A stretch of DNA of 64,000 nucleotides. Origin: Rhizorhabdus sp049889055 (GTDB taxonomy: Bacteria; Pseudomonadota; Alphaproteobacteria; Sphingomonadales; Sphingomonadaceae). The notes beneath the pieces are model-generated. The model did not search any database. It worked only from the letters and a program-made list of their open reading frames with translations, and was not told the DNA's origin. The stretch is taken from the NCBI RefSeq assembly GCF_049889055.1, contig NZ_JBLTWO010000004.1, positions 62,001 through 126,000 on the forward strand, given 5' to 3'. Shown piece by piece: positions 15,698 to 23,537 of this stretch. The stretch's first letter is position 1, and each line of letters starts with the position of its first letter. The position numbers and the translations under genes were made by a program.

Positions 15698-16318
15698 CTA
15701 CAGCGCCAGGCGGTCGAGCACCGCCGGCAGCAGCGCATCGACTGCACGTTCGGCCGCTCCCTCGTCGCCTCCGAACACACCGCTGAGCGCGAGTTGGGTA
15801 AAGCCGTGGACCGTCGCCCAGGCGGCCAGCGACGACGCTGCGTCCACCTCGCACGGGCTGGCGTCCGCTGCCCCCTCGCCCCGCACGACGCGGTCGAGAA
15901 TCAGGAAAGCACGCCGGTTTGCGGCTTTCAGCTCTTCATCCGCGGCATCCACCAGCCCGCGTCGCCAGATCAGGTCGAAAGCCGCACGATGCGCGAGTGC
16001 GAAGCGGACATAGGCCATGCCCTGCGCGCGCAGGCGGGCGATGCGATCGCGGCCGACATCGGCCTGCTCCAGCGCATCACCGAACGATCTGCTGGTGACC
16101 GTTGCGAGCGCCGTCAACAGGCCACGCGCGTCGCCGAAATGATGTCCTGGTGCAGCCGGCGAAACCCCCGCCCGCCGCGCTGCTTCGCGCAGCGAAAAGC
16201 CGTCCGGACCGCGCTCCTCGACCACCGCGCGCGCAGCATCGATCAGGGCATCGCGCAAGGCGCCATGGTGATAGCGGCTCCTCCGGCTAATCTTGACACT
16301 GTTCATATCATCGGCCAT
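15698..16318 (-). CDS. TetR/AcrR-family transcriptional repressor
   Basis: The roughly 206-residue regulator has the TetR helix-turn-helix near its start (YHHGALRDALIDAARAVVEE, then FSLREAARRAGVSPAAPGHHF), where the expected tyrosine before the recognition-helix end reads PGHHF, and a helical ligand domain (AYVRFALAHRAAFDLIWRRG). ATG at 16318 or 16306 could start translation; longer in-frame starts would run across the operator. It faces a two-gene membrane operon, with a perfect palindrome 5 bases from its start, so it most likely represses both itself and that operon. Confidence 0.88.
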   Translation of the reverse strand: MADDMNSVKISRRSRYHHGALRDALIDAARAVVEERGPDGFSLREAARRAGVSPAAPGHHFGDARGLLTALATVTSRSFGDALEQADVGRDRIARLRAQGMAYVRFALAHRAAFDLIWRRGLVDAADEELKAANRRAFLILDRVVRGEGAADASPCEVDAASSLAAWATVHGFTQLALSGVFGGDEGAAERAVDALLPAVLDRLAL

Positions 16319-16323
16319 CACCA

Positions 16324-16342
16324 ATCTGTACAGTGTACAGAT
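16324..16342. promoter_or_regulatory. Palindromic TetR operator
   Basis: ATCTGTACA-g-TGTACAGAT is a perfect 9-1-9 palindrome placed between the divergent tetR and ABA4-like genes. It abuts the AGGAG of the ABA4-like gene, so bound repressor would block transcription in both directions. Confidence 0.85.
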
Positions 16343-16354
16343 AGGAGTCGCAAC

Positions 16355-16795
16355 ATGGGCCTGCCTGCACAGATTTTCGCGATCGCCAATCTCCTCGCCA
16401 TGATCGCATGGCTGGCCCTGCTGGCGACCCTTCCTTTCCCCACGATCCGGACGCGAACCAACCGACTCGCGACGATCGCCGTGCCGGTGCTCCTCGCGCT
16501 CGCCTATGCCGCGCTGCTGATCGGCGGAGGGCCGGCACCCGGCGAGGGCGGCTTTGGGTCGATTACCGAAGTCAGGGCGCTCTTTGCCGACGACTCCATG
16601 CTGACCGCCGGCTGGATCCACTATCTGGCCTTCGATCTGTTCGTCGGAGGATGGGTCGCCCGCGACGCGGCCGACCGCGCCCTGCCCTGGTGGCTGCTTC
16701 CGCCCTGTCTGATCCTGTGTTTCCTGTTCGGCCCGACCGGCCTGCTTGCCTATATGCTGGTCCGCACGCTGATTCAGCGAAAGGCGGCAGCATGA
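16355..16795 (+). CDS. ABA4-like integral membrane protein
   Basis: The 146-residue protein has four hydrophobic segments and the family features TAGWIHYLAFDLFVGGWVARDA and FLFGPTGLLAYMLVR, matching ABA4-like (DUF4281) proteins. Plant ABA4 is needed for neoxanthin formation; bacterial members are poorly characterised, and a carotenoid link is only suggestive. AGGAG precedes the ATG and touches the TetR operator. Its stop overlaps the next start by 4 bases (ATGA). Confidence 0.82.
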   Translation: MGLPAQIFAIANLLAMIAWLALLATLPFPTIRTRTNRLATIAVPVLLALAYAALLIGGGPAPGEGGFGSITEVRALFADDSMLTAGWIHYLAFDLFVGGWVARDAADRALPWWLLPPCLILCFLFGPTGLLAYMLVRTLIQRKAAA

Positions 16796-17622
16796 CGACG
16801 GCCCTCGCTACCCGCCCGTCGGGCCCGCTTGCGCGTCTGGCCGACGATCTGGTTGCTGGGGACCGGCTGCTCGCGCGATATGGCTTCCTCCTTCTCGGCC
16901 TGTTTCCGGTCGCGCTGCTGCTGCAGACAATCGACCCGCGCCTGTTGGCGAGCGGCGTCGATCCCTGGGTAAAGCCGGCCAAGTTCCTGCTGTCGCTGGG
17001 CCTGTTCGCGCTGACGACCGCGTGGATCACCGGCTTCGTCGCGTCAGGGACGAGGGACACGCCGCTGCTTCGCGCCAATCGCCGGATCATTGTCGCGGCT
17101 GCGACGTTCGAGCTCGCCTACATCATCGTCCAGGCGGCGCTCGGGGAGGCATCCCATTTCAATCGCGATACGCCGCTGCATGCCGCGCTTTACGCTCTTA
17201 TGGGTATCGGGGCGACCATGCTCGTCGCGGCGATGCTGCCGATCGCTGGCCAGCTGGTGCGCCACCCCATTGCAGGGCTCCGCCCTTCGTTCCACTTCGC
17301 GCTGATCGCCGGCCTGGTGCTCACCTTCCTCCTCGGCGGCGGGCTCGGCCTATATATGGGCGCACAGACGAGCCATGCGGTCGGCCCCGAGGGGCACGGC
17401 CTGCCGCTTTTCGGCTGGAACCGGGTCGGCGGCGACCTGCGGGTCGCCCATTTCCTGGGGATGCACGCCCAGCAGGCGATCCCGCTGCTGGGCCTTGCCG
17501 TTCGCGGTCTTGATGAACACCACGGCTGGGCACTGCTGGTCGCGGGCACCCTGCTCTACTGCGCGCTGACCTTGGCGAGCTTTGCCCAGGCCGTCTCGGG
17601 ACTGCCGGTTCTAGCTGCGTGA
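16792..17622 (+). CDS. Unidentified multi-pass membrane protein, partner of the ABA4-like gene
   Basis: I do not recognise this 276-residue protein. It has about seven hydrophobic segments and conserved-looking polar motifs near the membrane: HFNRDTPLHAALYAL, GWNRVGGDLRVAHFLGMHAQQ and LDEHHGWALL, with several histidines that could bind a metal or cofactor. It is translationally coupled to the ABA4-like gene and under the same TetR operator. A role in lipid or carotenoid metabolism or in transport would fit but is not shown. Its last 12 bases overlap the convergent PEP-CTERM gene. Confidence 0.75.
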   Translation: MTTALATRPSGPLARLADDLVAGDRLLARYGFLLLGLFPVALLLQTIDPRLLASGVDPWVKPAKFLLSLGLFALTTAWITGFVASGTRDTPLLRANRRIIVAAATFELAYIIVQAALGEASHFNRDTPLHAALYALMGIGATMLVAAMLPIAGQLVRHPIAGLRPSFHFALIAGLVLTFLLGGGLGLYMGAQTSHAVGPEGHGLPLFGWNRVGGDLRVAHFLGMHAQQAIPLLGLAVRGLDEHHGWALLVAGTLLYCALTLASFAQAVSGLPVLAA

Positions 17623-18408
17623 AAGCGTACCGAAAGGGATCACCGGTCGCGTACGGCGGCGGAGGCTATGGCCGACCAGGCCGAACCCGAGGATCAGCAT
17701 CATCCACGTGCCTGGCTCCGGTGCGACGATCACCGCCTGGACGAGGAAGTCCTGCTTGCCCGCGACCGTCAACGCCTGCAGGCCCTGCGCGAGCGGGGCC
17801 GAGCCATTGGCCGTGCTGACATAGTTCAGATAGGTCTGCGCCTGCGCGATGACCTGCGAGAAGTTGGACGAGGCCGGGGTCGAGAAATAGGTCGTGCCGC
17901 TGGTGACGTCGAAGGGGTTGCTCGACGATTCGCTGACGATCTCCCACAGCGCGATCTGGAGCGCCGAGGCCTGAACGGCGGTCATCGGCGCGGACAAATT
18001 GGGAGCGAACTGACCGAACAGCTGCGATATCTGGAGCGCCTTGCCGACGCCGATCCCGCCGGAGATGCTGCTCTTGCCAGCCTGCGCGAGAGGATCGACC
18101 GTGTAGGTGTAGCTCGAATTGAGCGTCGCGTCCTCATAGGGTTCGACGCAGAAGGCGAAGAAGCTGTTGCCGGAGCCCTCCAACTGCTGCGTGTCGGTAC
18201 CGCCCGTGCGCGTGAAGGTCGCCAGGCCGTTCAGCACCTGGCTGGCAAAGGGCGTACCGTTGGGGCGAATGGCGTTCATGGTGATCGTACTGCCGGACCC
18301 GACGCTGTTCAGTGTCGCGATGATGGTCGCGGCTGAGGCGCTGGACGCCGTGCAGACGCTGGCCAGGCCCAGCATGAAGGAAAGCGCCATGATATGCAGA
18401 CGGTGCAT
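17611..18408 (-). CDS. PEP-CTERM (PEPxxW type) secreted protein
   Basis: The 265-residue product has a signal peptide ending SSASA, a Ser/Thr/Gly-rich body of about 200 residues (FFAFCVEPYED, ALQIALWEIV) and a C-terminal sorting tag: APEPGTW, a hydrophobic stretch MMLILGFGLVG and RRR. Exosortase would process the tag during export. The body resembles the thioester/collagen-adhesion-like domains of some PEP-CTERM proteins. ATG at 18408, after GGGGA, is preferred to GTG at 18423. Thirteen residues follow RRR, longer than usual. It is a lone gene with its own sigma-54 promoter. Confidence 0.88.
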   Translation of the reverse strand: MHRLHIMALSFMLGLASVCTASSASAATIIATLNSVGSGSTITMNAIRPNGTPFASQVLNGLATFTRTGGTDTQQLEGSGNSFFAFCVEPYEDATLNSSYTYTVDPLAQAGKSSISGGIGVGKALQISQLFGQFAPNLSAPMTAVQASALQIALWEIVSESSSNPFDVTSGTTYFSTPASSNFSQVIAQAQTYLNYVSTANGSAPLAQGLQALTVAGKQDFLVQAVIVAPEPGTWMMLILGFGLVGHSLRRRTRPVIPFGTLSRS

Positions 18409-18464
18409 GATATCGGTCCCCACGCGACCGGTCGTTCCGGCCCTTTCGTTATGGGTAAAAGCTA

Positions 18465-18480
18465 AGCAAGAAGCGGGCCA
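18465..18480 (-). promoter_or_regulatory. Sigma-54 (-24/-12) promoter for the PEP-CTERM gene
   Basis: On the minus strand the site reads TGGCCCG-CTTC-TTGCT, one mismatch from the sigma-54 consensus with correct spacing. It lies 57 bases upstream of the ATG at 18408. The motif, its spacer CTTC and the following TTA match the promoter at 3776-3790. Confidence 0.78.
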
Positions 18481-18573
18481 GCCGCAGCGCCCATTGATTT
18501 CGCGGTAAAAATGCTGGGCGGTGTCGAGCGGCTGTAAAATACTCCGACAGCAAAGAAAGCCCCGCCGGTGGTA

Positions 18574-18843
18574 TCAGCGCCCGTGCAGGCGGCTCAGATC
18601 GAGCAGGTCGGCCGTCACCCAGCCATTGACGTAATTGACGTAGAACAGGCCGAAGGCGACCGCCGATACGATCGTGGTCCAAAGCAAGGTACGCCACACC
18701 GAGAAACGCGGCGTGGCACTTTCGACCTGCCCGGGCACCGCCGCCTCGGGCTCCGCGCTGCTGCGGAGCCGGAAGGGCAGAACGAGGAACAGACAGCCCC
18801 ACCAGAAGAGCAGATAGATCGCGATGATCGACGTCAACTTCAT
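18574..18843 (-). CDS. DUF1467 family membrane protein
   Basis: The 89-residue protein has two hydrophobic segments: an N-terminal one (SIIAIYLLFWWGCLFLVLPF) and a C-terminal one (LLWTTIVSAVAFGLFYVNYV), with a charged loop containing PGQVESATPR between them. This matches DUF1467, a small alphaproteobacterial family of unknown function usually found just after RNase J, as here (24 bases downstream). Confidence 0.88.
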   Translation of the reverse strand: MKLTSIIAIYLLFWWGCLFLVLPFRLRSSAEPEAAVPGQVESATPRFSVWRTLLWTTIVSAVAFGLFYVNYVNGWVTADLLDLSRLHGR

Positions 18844-18867
18844 GGCGCCGCCTTCCCCCGAAAGCCG

Positions 18868-20508
18868 TCAGATACGGATGATCGACACGTCGACGATCGG
18901 CTTCTTGCCGGTCCAGGCGGTCGCGCGCCGGCGCACGGCGAGACGCACCGCCTCGCGCAGTTTCGCCTCGTCGCGTCCGCCTTTCCGGACCGCGCCCTTC
19001 GCGGCCTCGGCGGCGTCCGCGAGAAAGGCCTCGCGGTCCTCTTCAACGGGCAGACCCTGGATCATGAGCGACGGCTCACCCCGCAACCGGTCGCCCTTCT
19101 CGAGCACCAGCGTGACGCCGACGAAGCCATATTGCGCCACACGCCGTCGCTCGTTCATCGTCGAGCCGTCGGCGGGCAGGATCACGTCGCCGTCGAGAAC
19201 CAGCCGTCCGGTGCGCTCCTGGCGGATCGCCTTCGGCCCGTCGGGCGCGAGGCGGACGACCGTGCCGTTCTGCTGGACGATGCCGTGCGGCACGCCTTGT
19301 GCCTTGGCGAAGCGGGCCTGCTCAGCCATGTGGCGCAGCTCGCCATGGACCGGCAGGATGATCTCCGGACGGATCCAGTCGTACATCGCCGCCAGTTCGG
19401 GGCGGCCGGGATGGCCCGAGACGTGGACATCGGCCTGACGCTCGGTGATCATCTCGATCCCCTTTGCCGCCAGCGCATTCTGGATGCGGCCGATGGCAAT
19501 CTCGTTGCCCGGAATCTGCTTCGACGAGAAGACGACCGTGTCACCGGCCGAAAGCTTGACCGGATGGCTGTCGAAGGCGATCCGCGACAGCGCAGCGCGC
19601 GCCTCGCCCTGGCCGCCGGTGGCGATGATCATCACCTCCTGCGGGGGCAGGCGCATCGCATCCTCGACGTCGATGATCGGCGGGAAATCCTTGAGGTAGC
19701 CGCTCGACTTCGCCACCCGGATGATCCGGTCGAGCGAGCGGCCCGCGACGCACAGCTTGCGTCCGGTGTCGTTCGCCACTTCGCCCAGCGTCTGCAGCCG
19801 CGCAGCGTTCGAAGCGAAGGTCGTGACGAGCACGCGCGCCTTGCAGGCGCCGATGACCTCGTCGAGCCCCTTGCGCACCGAGGCTTCGGAGCCCGATGCT
19901 TCGGAATTGAAGACATTGGTCGAATCGCAGACGAGCGCGAGGACGCCCTTGTCGCCGATCGCCTTCAACTCCTCGGCGGTCGAGGGAATGCCCAGCACGG
20001 GCTCGTCGTCGAGCTTCCAGTCGCCGGTGTGGAAGATGCGGCCATAGGGCGTCTCGATCAGCAGCGCGTTGCCCTCGGGGATCGAATGGGCGAGCGGGAC
20101 ATAGGTGAAGCCGAACGGCCCCAGCGCGAAGCTGCCCTCATTGTCGATCACGTGGAGTTCGACCTTGTCGGTGATGCCCTCTTCGTCGAGCTTGCCGCGG
20201 ATCAGCTCCGCCGTGAACTTGGTCGCATAGAGCGGAACGCCGAGATCGGCGGCGAGGTAGGGGATCGCGCCGATATGGTCCTCATGCCCGTGCGTCAGGA
20301 CGATGCCGAGCAGGTCGTCGGCACGCTCCTCGATGAAGGCGAGCTCGGGCAGGATCAGCTCGACACCCGGATAGCCGGGATCGGCGAAGGTCAGGCCGAG
20401 ATCGACCATCACCCATTTGCCCTGGGTGCCGTAGAGATTGACGTTCATGCCGATCTCCCCGGAGCCGCCAAGCGCCAGGAAGAGCAATTCGTTACCGGGA
20501 GTCGTCAC
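18868..20508 (-). CDS. rnj: Ribonuclease J
   Basis: The 546-residue enzyme is a metallo-beta-lactamase/beta-CASP nuclease with 5'-3' exo- and endonuclease activity in RNA maturation and decay. Visible motifs are the metal-binding HGHEDHIG (73-80), GDWKLD, the CDSTN motif of the beta-CASP domain, and DVHVSGHPGRPEL with IRPEIILPVHGELRHM. The start is GTG at 20508, giving the family N-terminus PGNELLFLALGGSGEIG. The gene follows coaX by 20 bases in the birA-coaX-rnj tail of the nuo cluster. Confidence 0.95.
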   Translation of the reverse strand: MTTPGNELLFLALGGSGEIGMNVNLYGTQGKWVMVDLGLTFADPGYPGVELILPELAFIEERADDLLGIVLTHGHEDHIGAIPYLAADLGVPLYATKFTAELIRGKLDEEGITDKVELHVIDNEGSFALGPFGFTYVPLAHSIPEGNALLIETPYGRIFHTGDWKLDDEPVLGIPSTAEELKAIGDKGVLALVCDSTNVFNSEASGSEASVRKGLDEVIGACKARVLVTTFASNAARLQTLGEVANDTGRKLCVAGRSLDRIIRVAKSSGYLKDFPPIIDVEDAMRLPPQEVMIIATGGQGEARAALSRIAFDSHPVKLSAGDTVVFSSKQIPGNEIAIGRIQNALAAKGIEMITERQADVHVSGHPGRPELAAMYDWIRPEIILPVHGELRHMAEQARFAKAQGVPHGIVQQNGTVVRLAPDGPKAIRQERTGRLVLDGDVILPADGSTMNERRRVAQYGFVGVTLVLEKGDRLRGEPSLMIQGLPVEEDREAFLADAAEAAKGAVRKGGRDEAKLREAVRLAVRRRATAWTGKKPIVDVSIIRI

Positions 20509-20528
20509 TTAGAAAATTGTCCAATCTG

Positions 20529-21311
20529 TCAAAGCCGGGCCTTCAGCCGGTCATACATGATGCCGAGGCCCTGGATGGTGAGGTCGGGCTCGATGCTGTC
20601 GAACAGTTTGACATGGCGTTCGAACAGCGGCGCGAGCCCGCCGGTGGCGATGATCTTCACGGGGCGACCGACCTCGGCCTTCATGCGGCCGACGAGCCCC
20701 TCGATCATCGAGACATAGCCGAAATAGATGCCGACGAGCATCTGGCTGGTGGTCGTGCGGCCGATCACGCTGGCGCTCTCGGGCGCCTCGATCGCGATGC
20801 GTGGCAGTTTTGCCGCCGCCCCGACCAGCGCGTCGAGCGACAGGTTGATGCCCGGCGCGATGATCCCGCCTTTATAGGCGCCGGTATAATCGACCACGTC
20901 GAAGGTCGTCGCGGTGCCGAAATCGATCACGATCAGGTCGCCGGGATGGCGGCGATGCGCCGCTATGACGTTCACCGCACGGTCGGCGCCGACATTCTGC
21001 GGCTCGTCGACGTCGAGGGTGATCCCCCATTCGACGGGCGGCCGGCCCGCAACCAGCGCGGTCACGCCGAAATATTTACTCGCCAGCACTTCCAGATTGT
21101 GGAGAGCGCGCGGCACCACCGTGGCGACGATAACCGCTTCGATGGCCGACCGCTCATAGCCTTCGAGCTGCAGCAGCTGGTGCAGCCACACCGCATATTC
21201 GTCGGCCGTGCGCCGGGGATCGGTCGCAATGCGCCAGCGCGCCTTGATCGCGTCACCGTCGACCAGCGCGAAAACGATGTTGGTGTTCCCTGCGTCGATC
21301 GCAAGCAGCAT
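20529..21311 (-). CDS. coaX: Type III pantothenate kinase
   Basis: The 260-residue protein starts MLLAIDAGNTNIVFAL, the ASKHA phosphate-binding motif of CoaX, and continues with GADRAVNVIAAH, VIDFGTATTFDVV and GGIIAPGINLSLDAL. It phosphorylates pantothenate in the first step of coenzyme A synthesis. Other in-frame starts further upstream would add an unrelated Arg-rich tail, so ATG at 21311 is taken. It lies between birA and rnj on the same strand. Confidence 0.95.
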   Translation of the reverse strand: MLLAIDAGNTNIVFALVDGDAIKARWRIATDPRRTADEYAVWLHQLLQLEGYERSAIEAVIVATVVPRALHNLEVLASKYFGVTALVAGRPPVEWGITLDVDEPQNVGADRAVNVIAAHRRHPGDLIVIDFGTATTFDVVDYTGAYKGGIIAPGINLSLDALVGAAAKLPRIAIEAPESASVIGRTTTSQMLVGIYFGYVSMIEGLVGRMKAEVGRPVKIIATGGLAPLFERHVKLFDSIEPDLTIQGLGIMYDRLKARL

Positions 21312-21340
21312 GACCGGTACGAGTCCTTCCTTCGGGGCGC

Positions 21341-22051
21341 CTATAGCAGGAAAACGTCGCCTGCGTGCACATGATGCACATGTCCATCGGGGCAGCGCAG
21401 TTTGAGCGCGCCTTCGGGGGTCAGACCATCGAACAGGCCTTCGAGCACGCCTTCGGGTGCTTGCACGCGCAGCGCCGTACCGATGGGGTGCGCACGCATT
21501 TGCCACCTGGACAGGATGACGGCCAGTCCTTCCCCCCGCCAGCGGCCGAGCCACGCGGAAAAGCGTGCTGCCAGTTCCTCGGCGAAGTCCGCGGGCGAAG
21601 GCGGCGACAGGCCGAGGCCGGCGAGGCTGATCGTGGGCCGATCGAGACCGATCGGATGATGGGCCAGGTTCACCCCGATCCCGACGACCACGGCGTCGTC
21701 GGCGCCTTCGAGCAATATGCCCGACAGTTTGGCACCATCGACGAGAAGGTCGTTCGGCCATTTGATCGACAGCCGGTCCGCCCCCACCCAGGCCTGCAAC
21801 AGCGCGTCGAGCGCGACCGCCGCCACGAAGGCGAGGCTCGACGCCGGCGGATCGCCGGGCAGGCGGCGCACCAAGGTGGATCCGTAGAAATTGCCGGGCG
21901 GCGAAACCCAGGGACGTCCCTGCCGGCCGCGACCGCCGGTCTGGGCGTCAGCGCGGATCCAGCTACCCTCCGGTGCTCCGGCGCGGGCGAGCGCGGCGAC
22001 GTCGGCGTTGGTCGAACCGGTCTCGGCGACGTGCTGGATCGCCGGGGTCAT
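21341..22051 (-). CDS. birA: Biotin--[acetyl-CoA-carboxylase] ligase
   Basis: The 236-residue enzyme has the biotin protein ligase core: ETGSTNADVAALAR, the GGRGRQGRPWVSPPGNFYGS biotinyl-AMP loop, IKWPNDLLVDGAKLSGILLE and VVGIGVNLAHHP, then a short C-terminal SH3-like domain. It lacks the N-terminal helix-turn-helix of E. coli BirA, so it is a monofunctional ligase, not a repressor. ATG at 22051 is preferred to TTG at 22078. The gene follows nuoN by 46 bases. Confidence 0.94.
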   Translation of the reverse strand: MTPAIQHVAETGSTNADVAALARAGAPEGSWIRADAQTGGRGRQGRPWVSPPGNFYGSTLVRRLPGDPPASSLAFVAAVALDALLQAWVGADRLSIKWPNDLLVDGAKLSGILLEGADDAVVVGIGVNLAHHPIGLDRPTISLAGLGLSPPSPADFAEELAARFSAWLGRWRGEGLAVILSRWQMRAHPIGTALRVQAPEGVLEGLFDGLTPEGALKLRCPDGHVHHVHAGDVFLL

Positions 22052-22097
22052 GCCGCCATGTCCCCGGCCATCATGCAATCAGGCCTTTTGCAGGCTA

Positions 22098-23537
22098 TCA
22101 GAATAGCGCGCGCGCCGCCGTCATGCTCGTCGCGTCGAGCAGCGGGATCGCCAGATAGCCGAGCGGCGATACCGCAAGAGCCATGAGGACGATGACACCA
22201 CCTTCGACGCGCGAATCGGCGGGAGCGAAGCCCTCGGCAGGGTCGTCGAAGTAGATCGTCTTGACGATCTTCAGATAATAGAAGGCGCCGATCACCGAGG
22301 TCGCGATGCCGATCATCGCGAGCGGCCAATAGCCGGCGCGGACGAGCGCATCGAACACCAGGAATTTCGGCCAGAAGCCGAACAGCGGCGGAATGCCCGC
22401 CAAGCTGAACATGAAGATCGCGAAGGCTGCCGCGAGACCCGGACGCGTGCGCGACAGACCCGAAAGGCTGGCGATCGCTTCGACCGGGCGGCCATCGGCA
22501 TCGCGCATCTGCAGAAGGCAGGCGAAACTGCCGAGCGTCATCGCGACGTAAACCGCGAGATAGGTCAGCGTGGCCGCGATGCCGTCGGCAGTTCCGGCGG
22601 CGAGGCCGAACAGCGCGAAGCCGACATTGTTGATCGACGAATAGGCAAGCAGCCGCTTGATGTTCGACTGGCCGATTGCGGCGACGCCGCCGACGATCGT
22701 CGAGGCGAGCGCGGCGAAGACGACGATCTGGCGCCACTGATCGGTGGCCGAGCCCATCGCCTCGACCGAGACGCGCATGAGGAGGGCCATGGCGGCAACC
22801 TTGGGGGCCGAGGCGAAGAAGGCCGTGACCGGGGTCGGCGCGCCTTCATAGACGTCTGGCGTCCACATGTGGAACGGCACCGCCGAAATCTTGAAGGCGA
22901 GGCCCGCCAGGACGAAGACCAGGCCGAACATCGTGCCGATGCCGATGTCCTTCGACATGGCGTCGGAAATGCCCGCGAACAGGGTCGTGCCGGTGAAGCC
23001 GTAGAGCAACGAGATGCCGTAGAGCAGGATGCCCGAGGCAAGCGCGCCGAGGACGAAATATTTGAGCGCCGCTTCGGCCGAGCGCGTGTCGCGGCGCAGG
23101 AAGCCGGCGAGGACATAGGCCGAGAGCGACTGCAGTTCGAGGCCGACATAGAGCGTCAGCAGGTCGCCCGCCGACACCATCATCCCCATGCCGACGGCCG
23201 ACAGCAGGATCAGCACCGGATATTCGGCGCGATAGCCGCCCGCCCGGGCAAAGAAGCCGGGCGCAAGCAGCACCGAGACCGCCGCCGCGATATAGATCAG
23301 CAGCTTGGCGAAGGCCGCGAAGCTGTCGGCGATATAGAGGCCGTCGAAGCCGGGCCCGCCGCTGCCGGCCGGGCCGGTGAGCGAAAAGGCGGCAGCGCCG
23401 AACAGCGCGACCGCACCCCAGCCGATAGCGCGGGACAGGCCGTCACCACCGAAGGCGGCGACGAGCAGCAGGAGCAGCGCTCCGACCGTGAGGATCAGCT
23501 CGGGGACGGTGAGAGCGAGGGAGGCGGTAATCGACAT
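22098..23537 (-). CDS. nuoN: NADH-quinone oxidoreductase subunit N
   Basis: This 479-residue antiporter-like subunit of the complex I membrane arm has about 14 hydrophobic segments, GLELQSLSAYVLAGFLR with the key glutamate, FKISAVPFHMWTPDVYEGAPTP with its lysine, and LLAYSSINNVGFALFG. It takes part in proton translocation. It is the last nuo gene; its ATG overlaps the nuoM stop by one base. Confidence 0.96.
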   Translation of the reverse strand: MSITASLALTVPELILTVGALLLLLVAAFGGDGLSRAIGWGAVALFGAAAFSLTGPAGSGGPGFDGLYIADSFAAFAKLLIYIAAAVSVLLAPGFFARAGGYRAEYPVLILLSAVGMGMMVSAGDLLTLYVGLELQSLSAYVLAGFLRRDTRSAEAALKYFVLGALASGILLYGISLLYGFTGTTLFAGISDAMSKDIGIGTMFGLVFVLAGLAFKISAVPFHMWTPDVYEGAPTPVTAFFASAPKVAAMALLMRVSVEAMGSATDQWRQIVVFAALASTIVGGVAAIGQSNIKRLLAYSSINNVGFALFGLAAGTADGIAATLTYLAVYVAMTLGSFACLLQMRDADGRPVEAIASLSGLSRTRPGLAAAFAIFMFSLAGIPPLFGFWPKFLVFDALVRAGYWPLAMIGIATSVIGAFYYLKIVKTIYFDDPAEGFAPADSRVEGGVIVLMALAVSPLGYLAIPLLDATSMTAARALF

